DNA of 58,000 bases from Cryptomeria japonica (Eukaryota > Streptophyta > Pinopsida > Cupressales > Cupressaceae): the NCBI RefSeq assembly GCF_030272615.1, contig NC_081413.1, forward strand, positions 606,650,209 through 606,708,208. The letters are read 5' to 3'. The notes under the pieces were generated by a model that made no database searches, was not told where the DNA came from, and saw only the letters and a program-made list of their open reading frames with translations. Made by a program: the position numbers and the translations under genes. Each line of letters begins with the position of its first letter. The first letter of the stretch is position 1. Positions 33,885 through 44,819 of this stretch are shown here, in pieces.

Positions 33885-34426
33885 AATACACGATATGAGA
33901 TTTATATGCATTGATATTTATTCCATTTATGATGTTATTTTATTTTATTATTATTGTTTTGGAGATTTCTTTCATGTTGTTAAAGATTTAAGAGAGTTTG
34001 TGGAGTTGAGAGGAGAGAGCCTTGTGAGCTTCTAGTCTGGCCTTGTCGTGAGGAAGACTCACATGACTCATCTGCTTCTAAGACATTTTATATTTCCCTT
34101 TCTTTAATATGTTTTTTTTGTTTGGAACAAGTTTATTGTTTTTATTTATATGTGCTTTGAGTCTATTTCTTGATTTGGATTCAAGATTTGGTGTTTGATG
34201 GTTTTTTGAACTTGCTGGAGATGTTTTTCCCTCCTGAAGTCTGCATTTTGTTTTTAATTGGATTTCCTTGGGTTTATTTTATTATTTTATTTTGTTCACA
34301 TATTCTTATAGTTAATTTTGTGCCAATTCCAACGAGTATAAATACGTCATATTTGTCTCATTATGTTTCAAGCAGTTTTGATCCCGCACTTAAGTAGTTT
34401 TCTACCAGAATTTACATTTTTTTTCT

Positions 34427-34550
34427 ATGCGCTAAAAGAATGACCATATGCGCTAAAATAATCAGCACATGCGCTAAAAGATCACTCAAATGTGCTAAAG
34501 TATCAATCAAATGCGCCACTTCAGAGAATGTATGCGCCATTCTGTGTATT
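34427..34550. repeat. 21 bp tandem array, six units (atgcgctaaa)
   Basis: Units start at 34427, 34448, 34469, 34490, 34511 and 34532, exactly 21 bp apart. The first ten bases (atgcgctaaa, later atgcgcca) are conserved and the other eleven vary. Confidence 0.93.
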
Positions 34551-35076
34551 TTGGTTTTGTCCAGTTTGATGTCAGTTGGATGTTGGCCCGTACCAGAGGC
34601 TTTTTTAGGGTATTTATGATGTTGTATAATGTTGATTTATGATTGTTTATGTCTTCATATGATTTATTTTTGAGTTTTGTATGCATTTCAATCCATTTTA
34701 GTTGTTTGTTCTTTCTCTCTTGTTGATGCACCAAGAGAGAGATTGAGATTCTTGTGATTATGCGCCAGCAAGTGGATAGGCCTTGTTGAGATTATTTGAT
34801 GATTCATTTAAGATTTGATGGCATTTCTTATGGCCTTGATATGTTTATTTGGCGAAGAGGTTCATTCATTTTTGGTTCTCATGATGTTACCTTTCACATG
34901 TTTCATGATTATGAATGATATTTTTGGTTGCATATGGATTGTTTATGAACCATTTTTATGTAGGTTCTCAGATTTAATTATGATTCTAGAGCCTCTTGTG
35001 TTGTCATGTTTGAGTCCATGTTAGGGGGGAGTGGGCTTCCTTGTGATAACCAAGGTCACGAGAGATATACTTGCAT

Positions 35077-35401
35077 GAGGTTCCTTGTAAGGATGCATGA
35101 AGTCTAGACCACCAGGGCACATTGGGAGTTTATCATGATTTATAAATAAGTGATAACCTAATAATTAATGGGTTGGGTAGTTGGATTCATTAATAAAGAT
35201 AAAACAGATTTGAGCCTCATGACTTGATCCTAGGGAGCATGTTTTAGGATAAGCATGAGAAGGTCGTTAACACGGTTAACCAAACTCTCTTGATCTCTCA
35301 TAGGTTGAGTTGGTTCCGCATGTGTGTCACTTACCAAGAGGTTCCTTGAAAGGATGCTTGGGGGTCTAAATTTAACAAGAGGTTCCTTGAAAGGATGCTT
35401 G
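35077..35401. repeat. Three copies of a 24 bp hairpin-forming motif
   Basis: The motif aagaggttccttgaaaggatgcttg is at 35336-35360 and 35377-35401. A related gaggttccttgtaaggatgc lies at 35077. Each contains tcctt..aagga, a 5 bp stem. Confidence 0.8.
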
Positions 35402-37324
35402 TAACATGCGATGACACTCCACTCCTACATGTGTTCCCCTTGATAATCTTATGACTATGCCTTGTTGATTGATAAGCCTCTGGGATTTTCTTATTATGGT
35501 TGTTTGTGTTGGTTGTATTTGCTCCATGCTTGAGAGAGTTGTTGTAATCTCGTCTTTTGGTATTAAGTGTCAACCTAGATGTAGAGTGTGTGTTGGGACC
35601 CTGTGTCATCTCCTAGCATGGGGGGTGGTTCCTTTGGTTCCACATGGTCGGGTGGTTGGTGCTTTTTACCATTGGGCTTTTCCCCTTGTTGGTGTTCTTC
35701 GTGCATGAATGTGGATTCTCCTTCTCGATGGATTATGGATGTACCTTGTAGAAAATTTATGTAATGAATACGATGGAATACATGTATGTAGTATCTTGTA
35801 TGTGGTAGATGGAATCATGTAAAAGGAAGAGCTATGTTCATAATGTATTGTTATGTAAATGTGTTTGTAAGTAGTTCATAATTGGTAGTTAAGGTATGTC
35901 ATGATTTGTAAATGTGGCAATGAGATGTATGGATATGTTCTTGTTAAATGAAGGGAATGATTTCATGTACCCAAATTTGGTAATGGAGTTGCAATTGAAA
36001 TAGATGTGATTTATAATATGATCTGGTTGTATTAGTTAGAAAGGAATTCTATGGTTATTCTTTAGATTGTGATTTAATATGTGAAATAACCTTGAGAAAT
36101 GGAATAATTTTAAATATCAGTATTGAGGATGTTAGATAATATGGATAAGGTTTAGATAATTATGTCTCTATGTGTATGCTTGGAAAATATTAGGATTCTT
36201 GTGTTATGCATTGGGGTTATTGTCAAATTGGGAAAGAGGTTGCATCTATAGTTGGATTAGGAAAGGAAACTATTGCTATTGGATTCATGGATATGCTTTT
36301 GGTGCTATGTGAAAACTAAGATGTTATGAAGGAATTAGATATGTGAATAGATCATGTTGCTAATAGGTAAATCATGATGGAGGAGACATATATGACACTG
36401 TGAGAATTTGAATGTAAAATAAAATTGGGATTAAAAGGTATTGAGGATTTAGAATGAAGCTAATATGAAATGGATTGATTTGCATAGTAATAGAATGTAT
36501 ATCATACTAGATAAATAGTAAAAGACTTGTATATGATGTATGCCATGTACTTGTAATGAAGTTAATGGATTTATATTGTTATATGTTTGTAAGCCAATAA
36601 ATGAACTTTATGATTGAAGGATTAGTGTGATGTTGTGCTTGAGTAAAGGAATAGGGGAATTAGTTTATCATATGGATTGAAGAATGAATTATAATTTATA
36701 CTTTATGAGGAGACAATCATAATAAATAGAATGAGACCATGTTAGTATTAGAAGCGATTGAAGTATGTTTAAATGGATTATCAAATATGGATTTTACCTA
36801 TGCATTAGGATTGCATCATCATGGAAAAGGAAAAGAGCATGTAGATAGGAGATGTTGGGTTGAAATGCATTTGGATTTGGTGCATAAAATGAATGCAGGA
36901 TTTTGGGGTTGTCTTGCATTTTAAAAAGAATGCAATATGCTAGTAGAATGGTATAATGATATGCATTTCATAATTGATAGATAAGCTAGTGGGTTGTATA
37001 TCTCATGAGGAGGAAATTAAATATGATGCATTAATTCAAGATGGAATATGTTTATCATGTGAGTAGGCTGTCATTATGGAAGTTAAATGAGTAATGACGT
37101 TGAAGTACCCTAGGGAAAGGTTAATGATGTTATGTTATTTTTTCTTGTGTCAATTAGTGAAATCTGAGATGATGTATGTTCATAATGTTTAAATGGTTAA
37201 TGAATATAGTTATATGGAGATGTTATGTATTACATTAGTTGTTATTAAAATTTAATTAAAAAAACATTCTCAATTAGTATGATAGATGCTTAGTTTTCTC
37301 TAGGGTATTTTGGCGGGAATTACA

Positions 37325-37862
37325 TGGCCACACTACTTATGAGTGTAGATCTCAATCTAGAAGTATGCCAAATAGAAGAAGTTTTAATGGGCATTGCTTC
37401 ACATGCAATAAGTTTGGACACAAATCTGAAGAATGCAAGCTCAAGTCAAATGTATCAAGACAACCATTCAAACCAGTTAGTCCTAATAAAAGGAATAATC
37501 AGTTCAAAGCCACATGTTTCACCTATGGTAATTTTGGTCATGTTGCAACAAATCGCAGAGTGAGAATGGGGCAGAGAAATAATACAGGACCGTGGAGGAC
37601 AACTAGTATGGCATGTTTCAATTGCCATAAGATCCGTCACTTAGCTAGAGAGTGTAGGAATCAATCCTATAACCGATCTGGAGACAAGAACTGGTCTGGC
37701 AAGAAGAAAGGACAAAATGAACTGAAAGGGAAGAAGACAATTGAAGAGGTGGAGAATGAAATGAAAAATACATGGATCAAGAGAAAAGAAAGCAAAGAAG
37801 GAGAAAATCTTCCAGAAACCAAGTCATCATCCATCGGTGATGACAGTTCCTCTTCAAACTAG
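37325..37862 (+). pseudogene. Copia gag, 3' part: remaining zinc knuckles and basic tail
   Basis: After the TSD copy 37325-37329 the frame completes the split knuckle as GHTTYEC. It continues with CFTCNKFGHKSEEC (a perfect CX2CX4HX4C), a degraded CFTYGNFGHVATNR, and CFNCHKIRHLAREC, then a Lys-rich tail ending in a Ser run and a TAG at 37860. The open part from 37365 is 165 codons. Joined to 15832-16686 it gives about five tandem zinc knuckles, which is high for a gag. A purine tract (ttagggggagc) follows at about 37876. Confidence 0.85.
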
Positions 37863-38316
37863 GCATATCGATGCTTAGGGGGAGCACATATGGTAAGATT
37901 ACTTTTGAATCCCCCTAACAAATATAAGGATATGTCTATCTACATAGTTGTGATGCATAAAAGCTAGTCTAAAGTTCTTGGTTGAAGAATGTCTTGTGAG
38001 TTAGTTATTTGTGTATCGGTATCAGTAACAAATAACCGGTAAAGTCAAATCGGTGTACTTTAAGTTGTAAGTTTCAAAACTGACCATTGTATTATAACGC
38101 CGATAAAATCTCAACGGATAAATAAGGAAATGTCAACACATTTTCATTTATCCTGCTTTTCTTGTGAATTTCTCGAGCTCCTGTGCAATCAAAGGCGATT
38201 GGAATCTTGCTAAGCTTTATTTATGCGGAAAATTCAAGTAGAGCGATAGTGGTGTTTGGTATTCCTAAGGAGAAGGTATTCAATTTCATCTAAGAAAAGC
38301 TTGTTTGAAGGTCATC
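37863..38316 (+). other. Spacer between gag and the second reading frame
   Basis: About 450 bp without a continuous frame. It holds a polypurine-like tract, ttagggggagcac, near 37876, and accgg-rich sequence. No protease, integrase or RT remnant is visible at the place where pol would begin. Confidence 0.6.
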
Positions 38317-39600
38317 ATGGCAGCGCTGATATAGACTCATGTGTTGGTTGAAGCTATCAAAGAACCCCAACCTGAGTTCAAGCTGCATCCGATAAAAGCT
38401 GATGAAATTGACATGACTGGTGCTTTATCATCTCTGTGCTCCGGTGTATTGTTGGTAGAAGATATTCACTCCTACATTCATTTCAAGCTCGAAGAACATG
38501 GAGACAAGTTCATTCGAAATGAGTTTAAGGGGTTCTCTGTCAATGATCAATTGAAGGCAAAATTTTTATCTCTGAAGACCAAGGGTTTGGCTAATGTTGT
38601 TGATTTTCCTGATCGATTTCATGATGACTAGGTTAGATATGTACTGAGCAAGGTTCATGATCATTTTTTGTGGTTGGAAGCTCATGCACCGATCAGGATT
38701 ACAAAGGAGGTGATTCGAAGAGTGGCAGGGTTTAGTGCAACCGGTGAGGCATTGACCCTAAGAACGATTTCAGCATCTGAAGTCATCCAGATAACCAAAT
38801 CCTGGTGTGATAGTAGAGAAATGACAATCACCCATATTAAGGATGTTGAAGTAATATTTGCCTCTACGGTGTTGGGTTACAGGGTTTACCAATCAAGTCG
38901 GATGAATAGTGTGTCAAGCGATACCATACATGCTGGCTATCGAATTATCAAAGAGGATGCAACCTATGATATTTGTGAGATGATTCAAATCCAATTTATG
39001 GTGAACATGGAAAGAATTAAGAAGTACAAGAAGCAATCTTTCAAATATGGCTCACTACTGGTATGTATATTTTTCTATGTGCAAAACTTTTTCCCCGGTA
39101 AGGGTAATGCAGTATGGTCAAAGGAGAAACCTATCATGGTTCAGATAGGTGAAATGATTAGGGATATGGGAAATAAGTTTGGTGAAACAATGTGGGGATA
39201 CTTTAAGGAATTTCAAACTAGAATGCACAAGAGGGAAATAATTCCAACAGGTATAGTGCAAAAATACAAAGACAACATTTGTTTTCTTATAGACACTAAC
39301 TGTTGTTTCATTCAAGTGGTTCAACCCAGAACTTTTTGGGTTCCACCTATGGGCTATGAGTTTGCAGCAGATCTTGTTAAAATTCATGTCAATATGCTAC
39401 TGTCTAAACCGGTAGACTTGAAGGTAAAGAGATTTGGAACATGTGAGGAGGCAAGCTCCAAAATAAAACAGGAACTTCAGGTGCCAATCATGAAAAAATA
39501 AGTAAGAAGAATGATTGATACCCTTGACAAGAAATATGGAGGTGAAGCATCTGGTGCCACTACCTCCACCAGTGCACTGCTAAAGATGAAGAATTAACAA
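38317..39600 (+). pseudogene. Second reading frame of the pol-less copia element, N-terminal half (unknown protein)
   Basis: One frame from ATG 38317 runs to TAA 39499 with TAG at 38332 and 38629, then on past a few codons to about 39597. The protein has LVEAIKEPQPEFKLHPIKAD, a patch DKFIRNEFKGFSVNDQLKAK and a hydrophobic stretch SLLVCIFFYVQNFFP near 39049-39093, which could be a membrane segment or a buried strand. I recognise no enzyme motif: no D-S-G protease, no YVDD, no D,D-35-E, no RNase H. Its place, after gag and before the terminal polypurine tract, is where pol or an envelope-like ORF would lie. Function unknown. Confidence 0.7.
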
Positions 39601-39614
39601 GTGGAAAGAAGAAA

Positions 39615-41213
39615 GTGTCAAAGACAAAACCTAAGGGGACTGTAGCAACCAAGCCTGCAACATACTCAAAAGAAAAGGATCTAGGTACTCATGTATCTTC
39701 CCCAAGTAAAGATAGACCGGTAGGAGTGACTTATACCAAAAAGAAGAAGAGTGATTCAAAGCTTAAAAAGGATGAGAAAGAGGGTTATACCACTAACACC
39801 CTATCAGATGTGGATATTAAAGAGGTTAGAAGGAGTGGAAGAAACAAAGCTCCAACAATTGATGAATTGGTCCATGGGATCAAAGAGTTTGGAGGTTTGT
39901 CTGGTGTTGGGAGAACATATTCCCTCAGTAATGACGAAGATAAAAGGAAAATTGAAGATGCCCTAATCTGGAACTTGCATAAGTTTTCTAGGACACCCAG
40001 TGAATTATATGGAATAATCCCATCAGATTTGCAAGATCAAATTGAAGGAAGATGGAAAACAGCTCTGGTTGTGGAGAAAGAACACATAATAAAAGCACTC
40101 ATGGAAGTGCAACATGATTTAGATCCTGAGCAAGCTTCACTAGTGGTTGAAGCATGCATTCAACACTTCAATATTAGAAATAGAATAGGGAGAGTGGAAG
40201 TAGGTGAAATTGAAGCAGTGCACAAAGAAGGTGTTGCCTTGTGGAAGAAAATCATGACTCGGCAAAAGGAAACTGGAGAAGAAATAAAAAGGGAAACAAA
40301 ACAGAATCAAGGCATAGTTGTCCATGACAAAGAAAAAGGTAAGGGAATAGACTCTACTGAAGATTTTGATGTCTTCTCTGTCAATGAGGTAATAGGAAAT
40401 GTTGTGTTAGATATTCCCATTCTGACAAAGGATGTTGAGCAGCCCACTCACACGACACTGATGAAGGAAGCTGAACAAACTAAGTTTCCCGATCAAGATG
40501 AAGTGATAATTGAAGACATTCCTTGTGAGGATACACCTCATAGAACCTTATTGACGCCAAATCATATTCTCTCTGAAGAAGGAAAAGATGAAGAGAACAA
40601 AGCAGAGGATAAGAAAGCAATGATGGATACTCCTCTGGCAAAGAGGAAGTTAGATTTAGAAAATGAAAGTGAGAAGAAGAAGGGAAGAATCATTACAGCA
40701 ACTAGTTCAGAAGTTGAGACTATAGAAAAGGAAGATGAAACAGAGGAGGAAGAAGAGGGAGACACGGTCATTGATATAAAGGGAATGACCCCCAAGCAAT
40801 TGATGAAAGTCTCAGAAAAACTGAGAATCCAAGTTGAAAAGGCTAAACTGAGAGGAAAGAAAAATAAGGCGAGAATTCTCACTTCTACCAAGACAATTCT
40901 CTCTGACCTAATCTCGAACATTGCAGTCAATGATACTGCACCCATTATTGATCAGTTGAATACTCTTGTTAAAGCAATCAGTTCAGAGGCAACTGATCTA
41001 GAGAAGGTTGCACAAAGGCAATATGAAACGAAGAGAGCAGATAACTTAATGGAACAAATATCAGTTGGAAAAGTTGCTCTTTCCACCAGAACAAAAGAAG
41101 TTAAAAATATACTGCAACAAGTTGGTCAATTACTGGTGAAATCTTCGAGATTTCCTACCTTAATCCAAGATTTAGAAGACAAAAGAAATTCAAGATCTGA
41201 TAAGCTCTTTTGA
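39615..41213 (+). CDS. Second reading frame, C-terminal half (532 codons, unknown, coiled coil)
   Basis: A 532-codon frame without stops, the longest undamaged frame on the plus strand. It lies one frame away from 38317-39600, so the two are probably one protein split by a frameshift near 39510-39610. It begins Lys-rich (YTKKKKSDSKLKKDEKEG), then VRRSGRNKAPTIDELVHGIK, an acidic run (EKEDETEEEEEGD near residues 375-390) and a C-terminal coiled coil (about 400-520). After another shift near 41205 the coil continues to about 41544. It looks like a nuclear or structural protein and not an enzyme. No family recognised. Confidence 0.6.
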   Translation: MSKTKPKGTVATKPATYSKEKDLGTHVSSPSKDRPVGVTYTKKKKSDSKLKKDEKEGYTTNTLSDVDIKEVRRSGRNKAPTIDELVHGIKEFGGLSGVGRTYSLSNDEDKRKIEDALIWNLHKFSRTPSELYGIIPSDLQDQIEGRWKTALVVEKEHIIKALMEVQHDLDPEQASLVVEACIQHFNIRNRIGRVEVGEIEAVHKEGVALWKKIMTRQKETGEEIKRETKQNQGIVVHDKEKGKGIDSTEDFDVFSVNEVIGNVVLDIPILTKDVEQPTHTTLMKEAEQTKFPDQDEVIIEDIPCEDTPHRTLLTPNHILSEEGKDEENKAEDKKAMMDTPLAKRKLDLENESEKKKGRIITATSSEVETIEKEDETEEEEEGDTVIDIKGMTPKQLMKVSEKLRIQVEKAKLRGKKNKARILTSTKTILSDLISNIAVNDTAPIIDQLNTLVKAISSEATDLEKVAQRQYETKRADNLMEQISVGKVALSTRTKEVKNILQQVGQLLVKSSRFPTLIQDLEDKRNSRSDKLF

Positions 41214-41544
41214 TCCTCTTACCAGTTCAATATCAACCTTTACTAGAAAAGTCAAAATGCTAAATCATGAAATCAGAAGGTTGAAAGAAGAAGAAGACAA
41301 ATGAAGTCTTAGTTTGTTAGAGCTCCAGTGTTATCTAGCACCAATTATTGATTTCATGTAACTGAATATTAAAGAAGCAGGTCGCCGAATAAGTGAACCT
41401 GACTCCAAGACTGTTGATGATATGGAGGTCTTCACTGCAGTCTTACATGGCCACTTCACTACCATGAAACAGGTACAATCTTCATGGGAATCTTCTTTAA
41501 AAGTGGCTCAAGAAAACTTCAAAGAGATTTTTTCTTTATTTTGA
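41214..41544 (+). pseudogene. Shifted C-terminal tail of the second reading frame
   Basis: In the frame one step away the protein continues as SFDPLTSSISTFTRKVKMLN, HEIRRLKEEED, then stops, and later EVFTAVLHGHFTTMKQ to a TGA at about 41542. The heptad-like, charged composition matches the preceding coiled coil, so this is the same decayed gene. Confidence 0.55.
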
Positions 41545-41579
41545 CAAATTTCTTTCGGATAGTCTTTGCCATTGATGGA

Positions 41580-41706
41580 AAAAGGGGGAATTTTTGGAGT
41601 CTTGTACAGTGTGAGTTACGAGTTACAAGGGTTAGTAACAGGGGCCAGAATCGGCATAGTTTTGTAGTGTTTTGTAGTATTTGTCACCAATACCAAAGGG
41701 GGAGTT
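41580..41706 (+). promoter_or_regulatory. Polypurine tracts before the 3' LTR
   Basis: The terminal tract AAAGGGGGAGTT at 41695-41706 abuts the LTR start at 41707 and would prime plus-strand DNA. A second tract, AAAAAGGGGGAA, lies about 110 bp upstream (near 41579-41590). Multiplied polypurine tracts are reported for Sireviruses. Confidence 0.8.
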
Positions 41707-42998
41707 TGTTGGCATTCTGGTGCAATTTTGTATGATCGGCTAATGATATGGTTGTCATTGTTGGCAACATCATCTCTTAAGTCTTCACAATCTGTTGGTA
41801 GTAAGTAGACTAGTATATTGAGGTCAACTGGCTAAGCAATAAGTAAACAAGGTAAACAGTGAGTAGACCGGCAAGCAATGAGTAGACCGGCAAGCAGTAA
41901 GTAGACCAGCACCGAAGAGGTCCACCGGCTAAGCAGAGAACAGATTGGTATACAAGAGGAAACCGGCTAGGAAAATTTTGATCGATACACCGGTAGAGTC
42001 TGTAACCGACAGACTGGTAATGTTCAGATAACATTCAGTTAAACCGGGAGTCTTCTCCAATCAACCGACGAACTTATCGGCATGTTCGACTGTCTTGACA
42101 GAGATTCCTACAATGATTTTAGAGGAGTGATTTAAGGCATGTTAACGAAATTTTGACAAAGATGTTTTGGAGGGAAAGTTGGCGACAGACTATAGAATCA
42201 ATAAATTCAAATAATTCATTATTGAGATGGTTGTTTTAAAGGTGAATTGAGATAATGTGAAAGTGTATACAGGGGGAGTTTAACAGAGTGCGGAGTTGAG
42301 TGACAGAGGACCGACAGAGTGGAGTTTAATACAGTGTTGAGTCGAGTGACAGAGGACCGGCAGAGTGCAATCCAAGGATAAGAAAATTGACAGAGGGAAG
42401 AGTTGAAGGTACATTCAATAAATCAGTGTTGTGCAGAGCAGACAAAACAAATGCAGACATAATGTAATTTTTTTTTGTGTGATCTGATCAAGCTAATCAG
42501 TAGCCACTCCAGCAGATCATCTTTATGTTGCTCTCTAACCATTGCAACTAAAATCCCTTAATAGGATGGACTTTAACAGGTCCCATTGTAAAAATCCCTT
42601 AACCGGGTGTCATCTTAATTGATGATTTCAAGACCTTTGATAAGGCTATGTTTAACAAGGTAAAGGCACTAACGGGCCTTAGACAAAATCCCTTAATCGG
42701 GTGGCACCTAACAGTGTGTTTGTAATCTCCTAACAGGGATGGCTCTTCATCGGGCCTACTCCAGAAGAGTACAAATTTTGTGAGTTCCTACTCACATCGT
42801 GGTTTTCTCCCATTTGGGTTTCCACGAGATAAATCTTGGTGTCACTGTGTATCTTTTCATGCATGGTTATTCTTCTACAATAGTTATTTATATTGATGAA
42901 TGCTAAGTTAGTGATAACTTAAGTTAAAAGTTTTAATTGAGCAAAACCGATAAAGTGTTGATTCACCCCTCCCCTCTCAGCACCGGTTGGGACTAACA
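41707..42998 (+). repeat. 3' LTR of the pol-less copia element
   Basis: The LTR starts tgttggcattctgg and ends gggactaaca, followed by the TSD ggagg. It matches 14459-15773 with scattered substitutions and one fewer 19 bp unit. Confidence 0.92.
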
Positions 42999-43003
42999 GG
43001 AGG

Positions 43004-43545
43004 ATGTGTACCAATTCCAGAGCAATAAACAAGATCATAGTGAAATACCAATTTCTTTTGCCTAGGATGGATGACATAATGGACTGTTTGAGTGGAGCCA
43101 AATACTTTACAAATATAGAATTGAAGAGTGGATATCATCATATCAAAATCAGAGAAGGAGATGAGCGGAAGATAGCATTCAAGACAAATAAGACTATATG
43201 AGTGGTTGGTGATGCCTTTTGGGTTAACTAATACATCGAGTATTTTCATGAGGCTGATGAATGAGCTATTGAAGAAATTCTTGGGTAAGTTTGTTATTGT
43301 ATATTTGGATGACATTCAGATTTTTAGTAGGACAAAAGAAGAGCATTTGTTGCATTTAAGAAAAGTTTTGCACAGGTTGAGAGAAGAAAATTTGTTGATA
43401 AATCTTAAGAATTGTACTTTCATGAAGGAAGAATTAGTCTATTTGGGATTTGTGATATCTGAGGATGGTTTGAAGATGGACCCTCTGAAAGTAAAAGCAA
43501 TTGTTGAATGGCCTACACCAGAAAGCATTGGAGAGGTAAGGAATT
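43004..43545 (+). pseudogene. Gypsy reverse transcriptase, main part (broken)
   Basis: Two frames (43004-43201 and 43206-43583) hold the RT palm: SRAINKIIVKYQFLLPRMDD, IELKSGYHHIKIREGDE, then MPFGLTNTSSIFMRLMN and the catalytic VYLDDIQIF (YLDD at about 43302-43313), followed by CTFMKEELVYLGFVIS. A frameshift near 43200 and a jump near 43540 break it. After 'WPTPESIGEV' the sequence goes straight into RNase H with a stretch missing. Confidence 0.88.
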
Positions 43546-43990
43546 CCAGTGGACCACCGAAGCAAACAAAAGTTTTGAATTGATGAAGCAGAAAGTAACT
43601 GAGCAGGTTATGTTAGCTTTACCGGATTTCAACAAAGAATTTCAAGTGGCTTGTGATGCAAGTGGAACTGCAATTGGAGCCATATTGAGTCAAGAAGGGA
43701 GAGAAGTATCTTATTTCAATGAGAAATTGAATGATGCCCGAAGGAGATACTCAGTGTATGATCAAGAATTTTATGTCATAGTTCAATCCTTGAAGAAGTG
43801 GAGACATTACATGTTTCCTAAGGAGTTTGTGTTGTATACGGATCATCAAGCTTTGCAGTACTTGAACAGTCAGAGTAAGTTAAATCAGAGATATATGAGA
43901 TGGGTAGAATTTTTGCAGAGCTAAACCTTTGTGTTGAAGCATAGAAGTGGCAAATCTAACAAAGTTGTTGATGGATTGAGTAGAAGAAGG
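43508..43990 (+). pseudogene. Gypsy RNase H domain
   Basis: The open frame 43508-43924 has FELMKQKVTEQVMLALPDF, the catalytic-region VACDASGTAIGAILSQ, then YSVYDQEFYVIVQSLKKWRH and LYTDHQALQYL, as in plant gypsy RNase H. A stop follows FLQS at 43922-43924, and the expected 'VLKHRSGKSN' continues beyond it. In an active element it degrades the RNA strand during reverse transcription. Confidence 0.87.
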
Positions 43991-43999
43991 AATTTGCTG

Positions 44000-44780
44000 A
44001 CAGTGATGAGAGTGACAGTATTAGGATTTGAGGAGTTGAAGACCTTGTATGATGATGACCCGGATTCACAGAACCTTGGAGAGCATGTAAAGAATCGGTT
44101 AAGGTAGATAGAAGCAAGTGGTTAGATTACTTCATTCAAGATGGGATGTTATTCAGAGGAGTTCAGTTGTGCAGACCTAAGAGTTCTATGCGGGAGAATC
44201 TAATAAAGGAGAAACATAGTGGAGGATTAGCCAAACACTTTTGTGTTGATAAAATAGTAGCAATGGTAAGTGGGCATTACTTTTGGCCCCACATTCATAA
44301 GGATGTTAGGAAATATGTGCCAAATTGTAGAGTTTTTCAAGTAGAAAACGGTGGTAGTCAGAATGTGGGATTGTATAAACCTTTGACAGTACCGAAGAGA
44401 CCTTGGGAAGATATCAACATGGATTTTATACTTGGATTGCCTAAAACATAGAGAGAGAATGATTCTATATTTGTAGTAGCGAATAGATTCTCGAAGATGT
44501 ATCATTTCATACCTTGTAAGAAATACTAAGTTTGTTGGTTATTTTCTTAGAAAACTTTGGAAGAAAATGAAGACAGGTTTGAATTTTGGTTCTACTTTTC
44601 ACCCACGGACTGATGGACAGACAGAAGTAGTTAACCAGAGCTTGGGAAATTTGTTAAGATGCTTAGTTGGAGACAAAACCGAAAGTTGGGATTTGATTCT
44701 TGCATAAGCAGAGTTTGCCTACAATAATTCAGTAAACAAGAGTACCGAAAGGACACCTTTTGAGATTGTTACCAGAGCAC
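44000..44780 (+). pseudogene. Gypsy integrase (zinc-binding and core, with deletion)
   Basis: The open frame 44146-44451 contains KEKHSGGLAKHFCVDKIVAM, GHYFWPHIHKDVRKYVPNCRV (an HHCC-type domain with its last Cys pair changed) and the core start RPWEDINMDFILGLPKT. A stop follows at 44449. 'VVANRFSKMYHFIPC' continues the core, but after about 44520 a large part of the catalytic core is missing and the sequence resumes near 44560-44620 with FHPRTDGQTE-like DNA. The domain cannot be active. Confidence 0.82.
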
Positions 44781-44819
44781 ACCCTAGAGGTATATTCAAA
44801 ATTAAGAGTTATTAGCAGT

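Larger units (their letters stand above)
16687..37324. mobile_element. LTR-like non-coding insertion (about 5.1 kb without nested elements)
   Basis: It breaks a zinc-knuckle codon run of the copia gag exactly, with the TSD tggcc (16682-16686; 37325-37329). It survives in three parts: 16687-17117, 24995-26225 and 33885-37324. It ends ...ggcgggaattaca and starts tacagtctcc, probably a TG-start changed to TA. No gag or pol is readable. I found no internal terminal repeats, so it may be a very long solo LTR or a large non-coding derivative. Orientation is unknown. Confidence 0.72.
33885..37324. other. LTR-like insertion, part 3
   Basis: Non-coding. It includes the 21 bp tandem array (34427-34550), three copies of a ttcctt-aagga hairpin motif (35077-35401), and long tgtaatgg/atgat-type AT-rich sequence to the terminal ggcgggaattaca. 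Open frames here are short and without motifs. Confidence 0.6.
14459..42998 (+). mobile_element. Sirevirus-like Ty1/copia derivative lacking pol
   Basis: LTRs of 1315 and 1292 bp, flanked by the perfect TSD ggagg (14454-14458; 42999-43003). Primer site TGGTATCAGAGTC follows the 5' LTR and polypurine tract AAAGGGGGAGTT precedes the 3' LTR. Inside are a coiled-coil and multi-zinc-knuckle gag and a very long second reading frame, but no protease, integrase, RT or RNase H. A 20.6 kb insertion (16687-37324) sits within gag. Coiled-coil gag and repeated polypurine tracts are known Sirevirus traits, and the lineage call rests on these. Without pol it would depend on a relative for movement. Confidence 0.88.
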
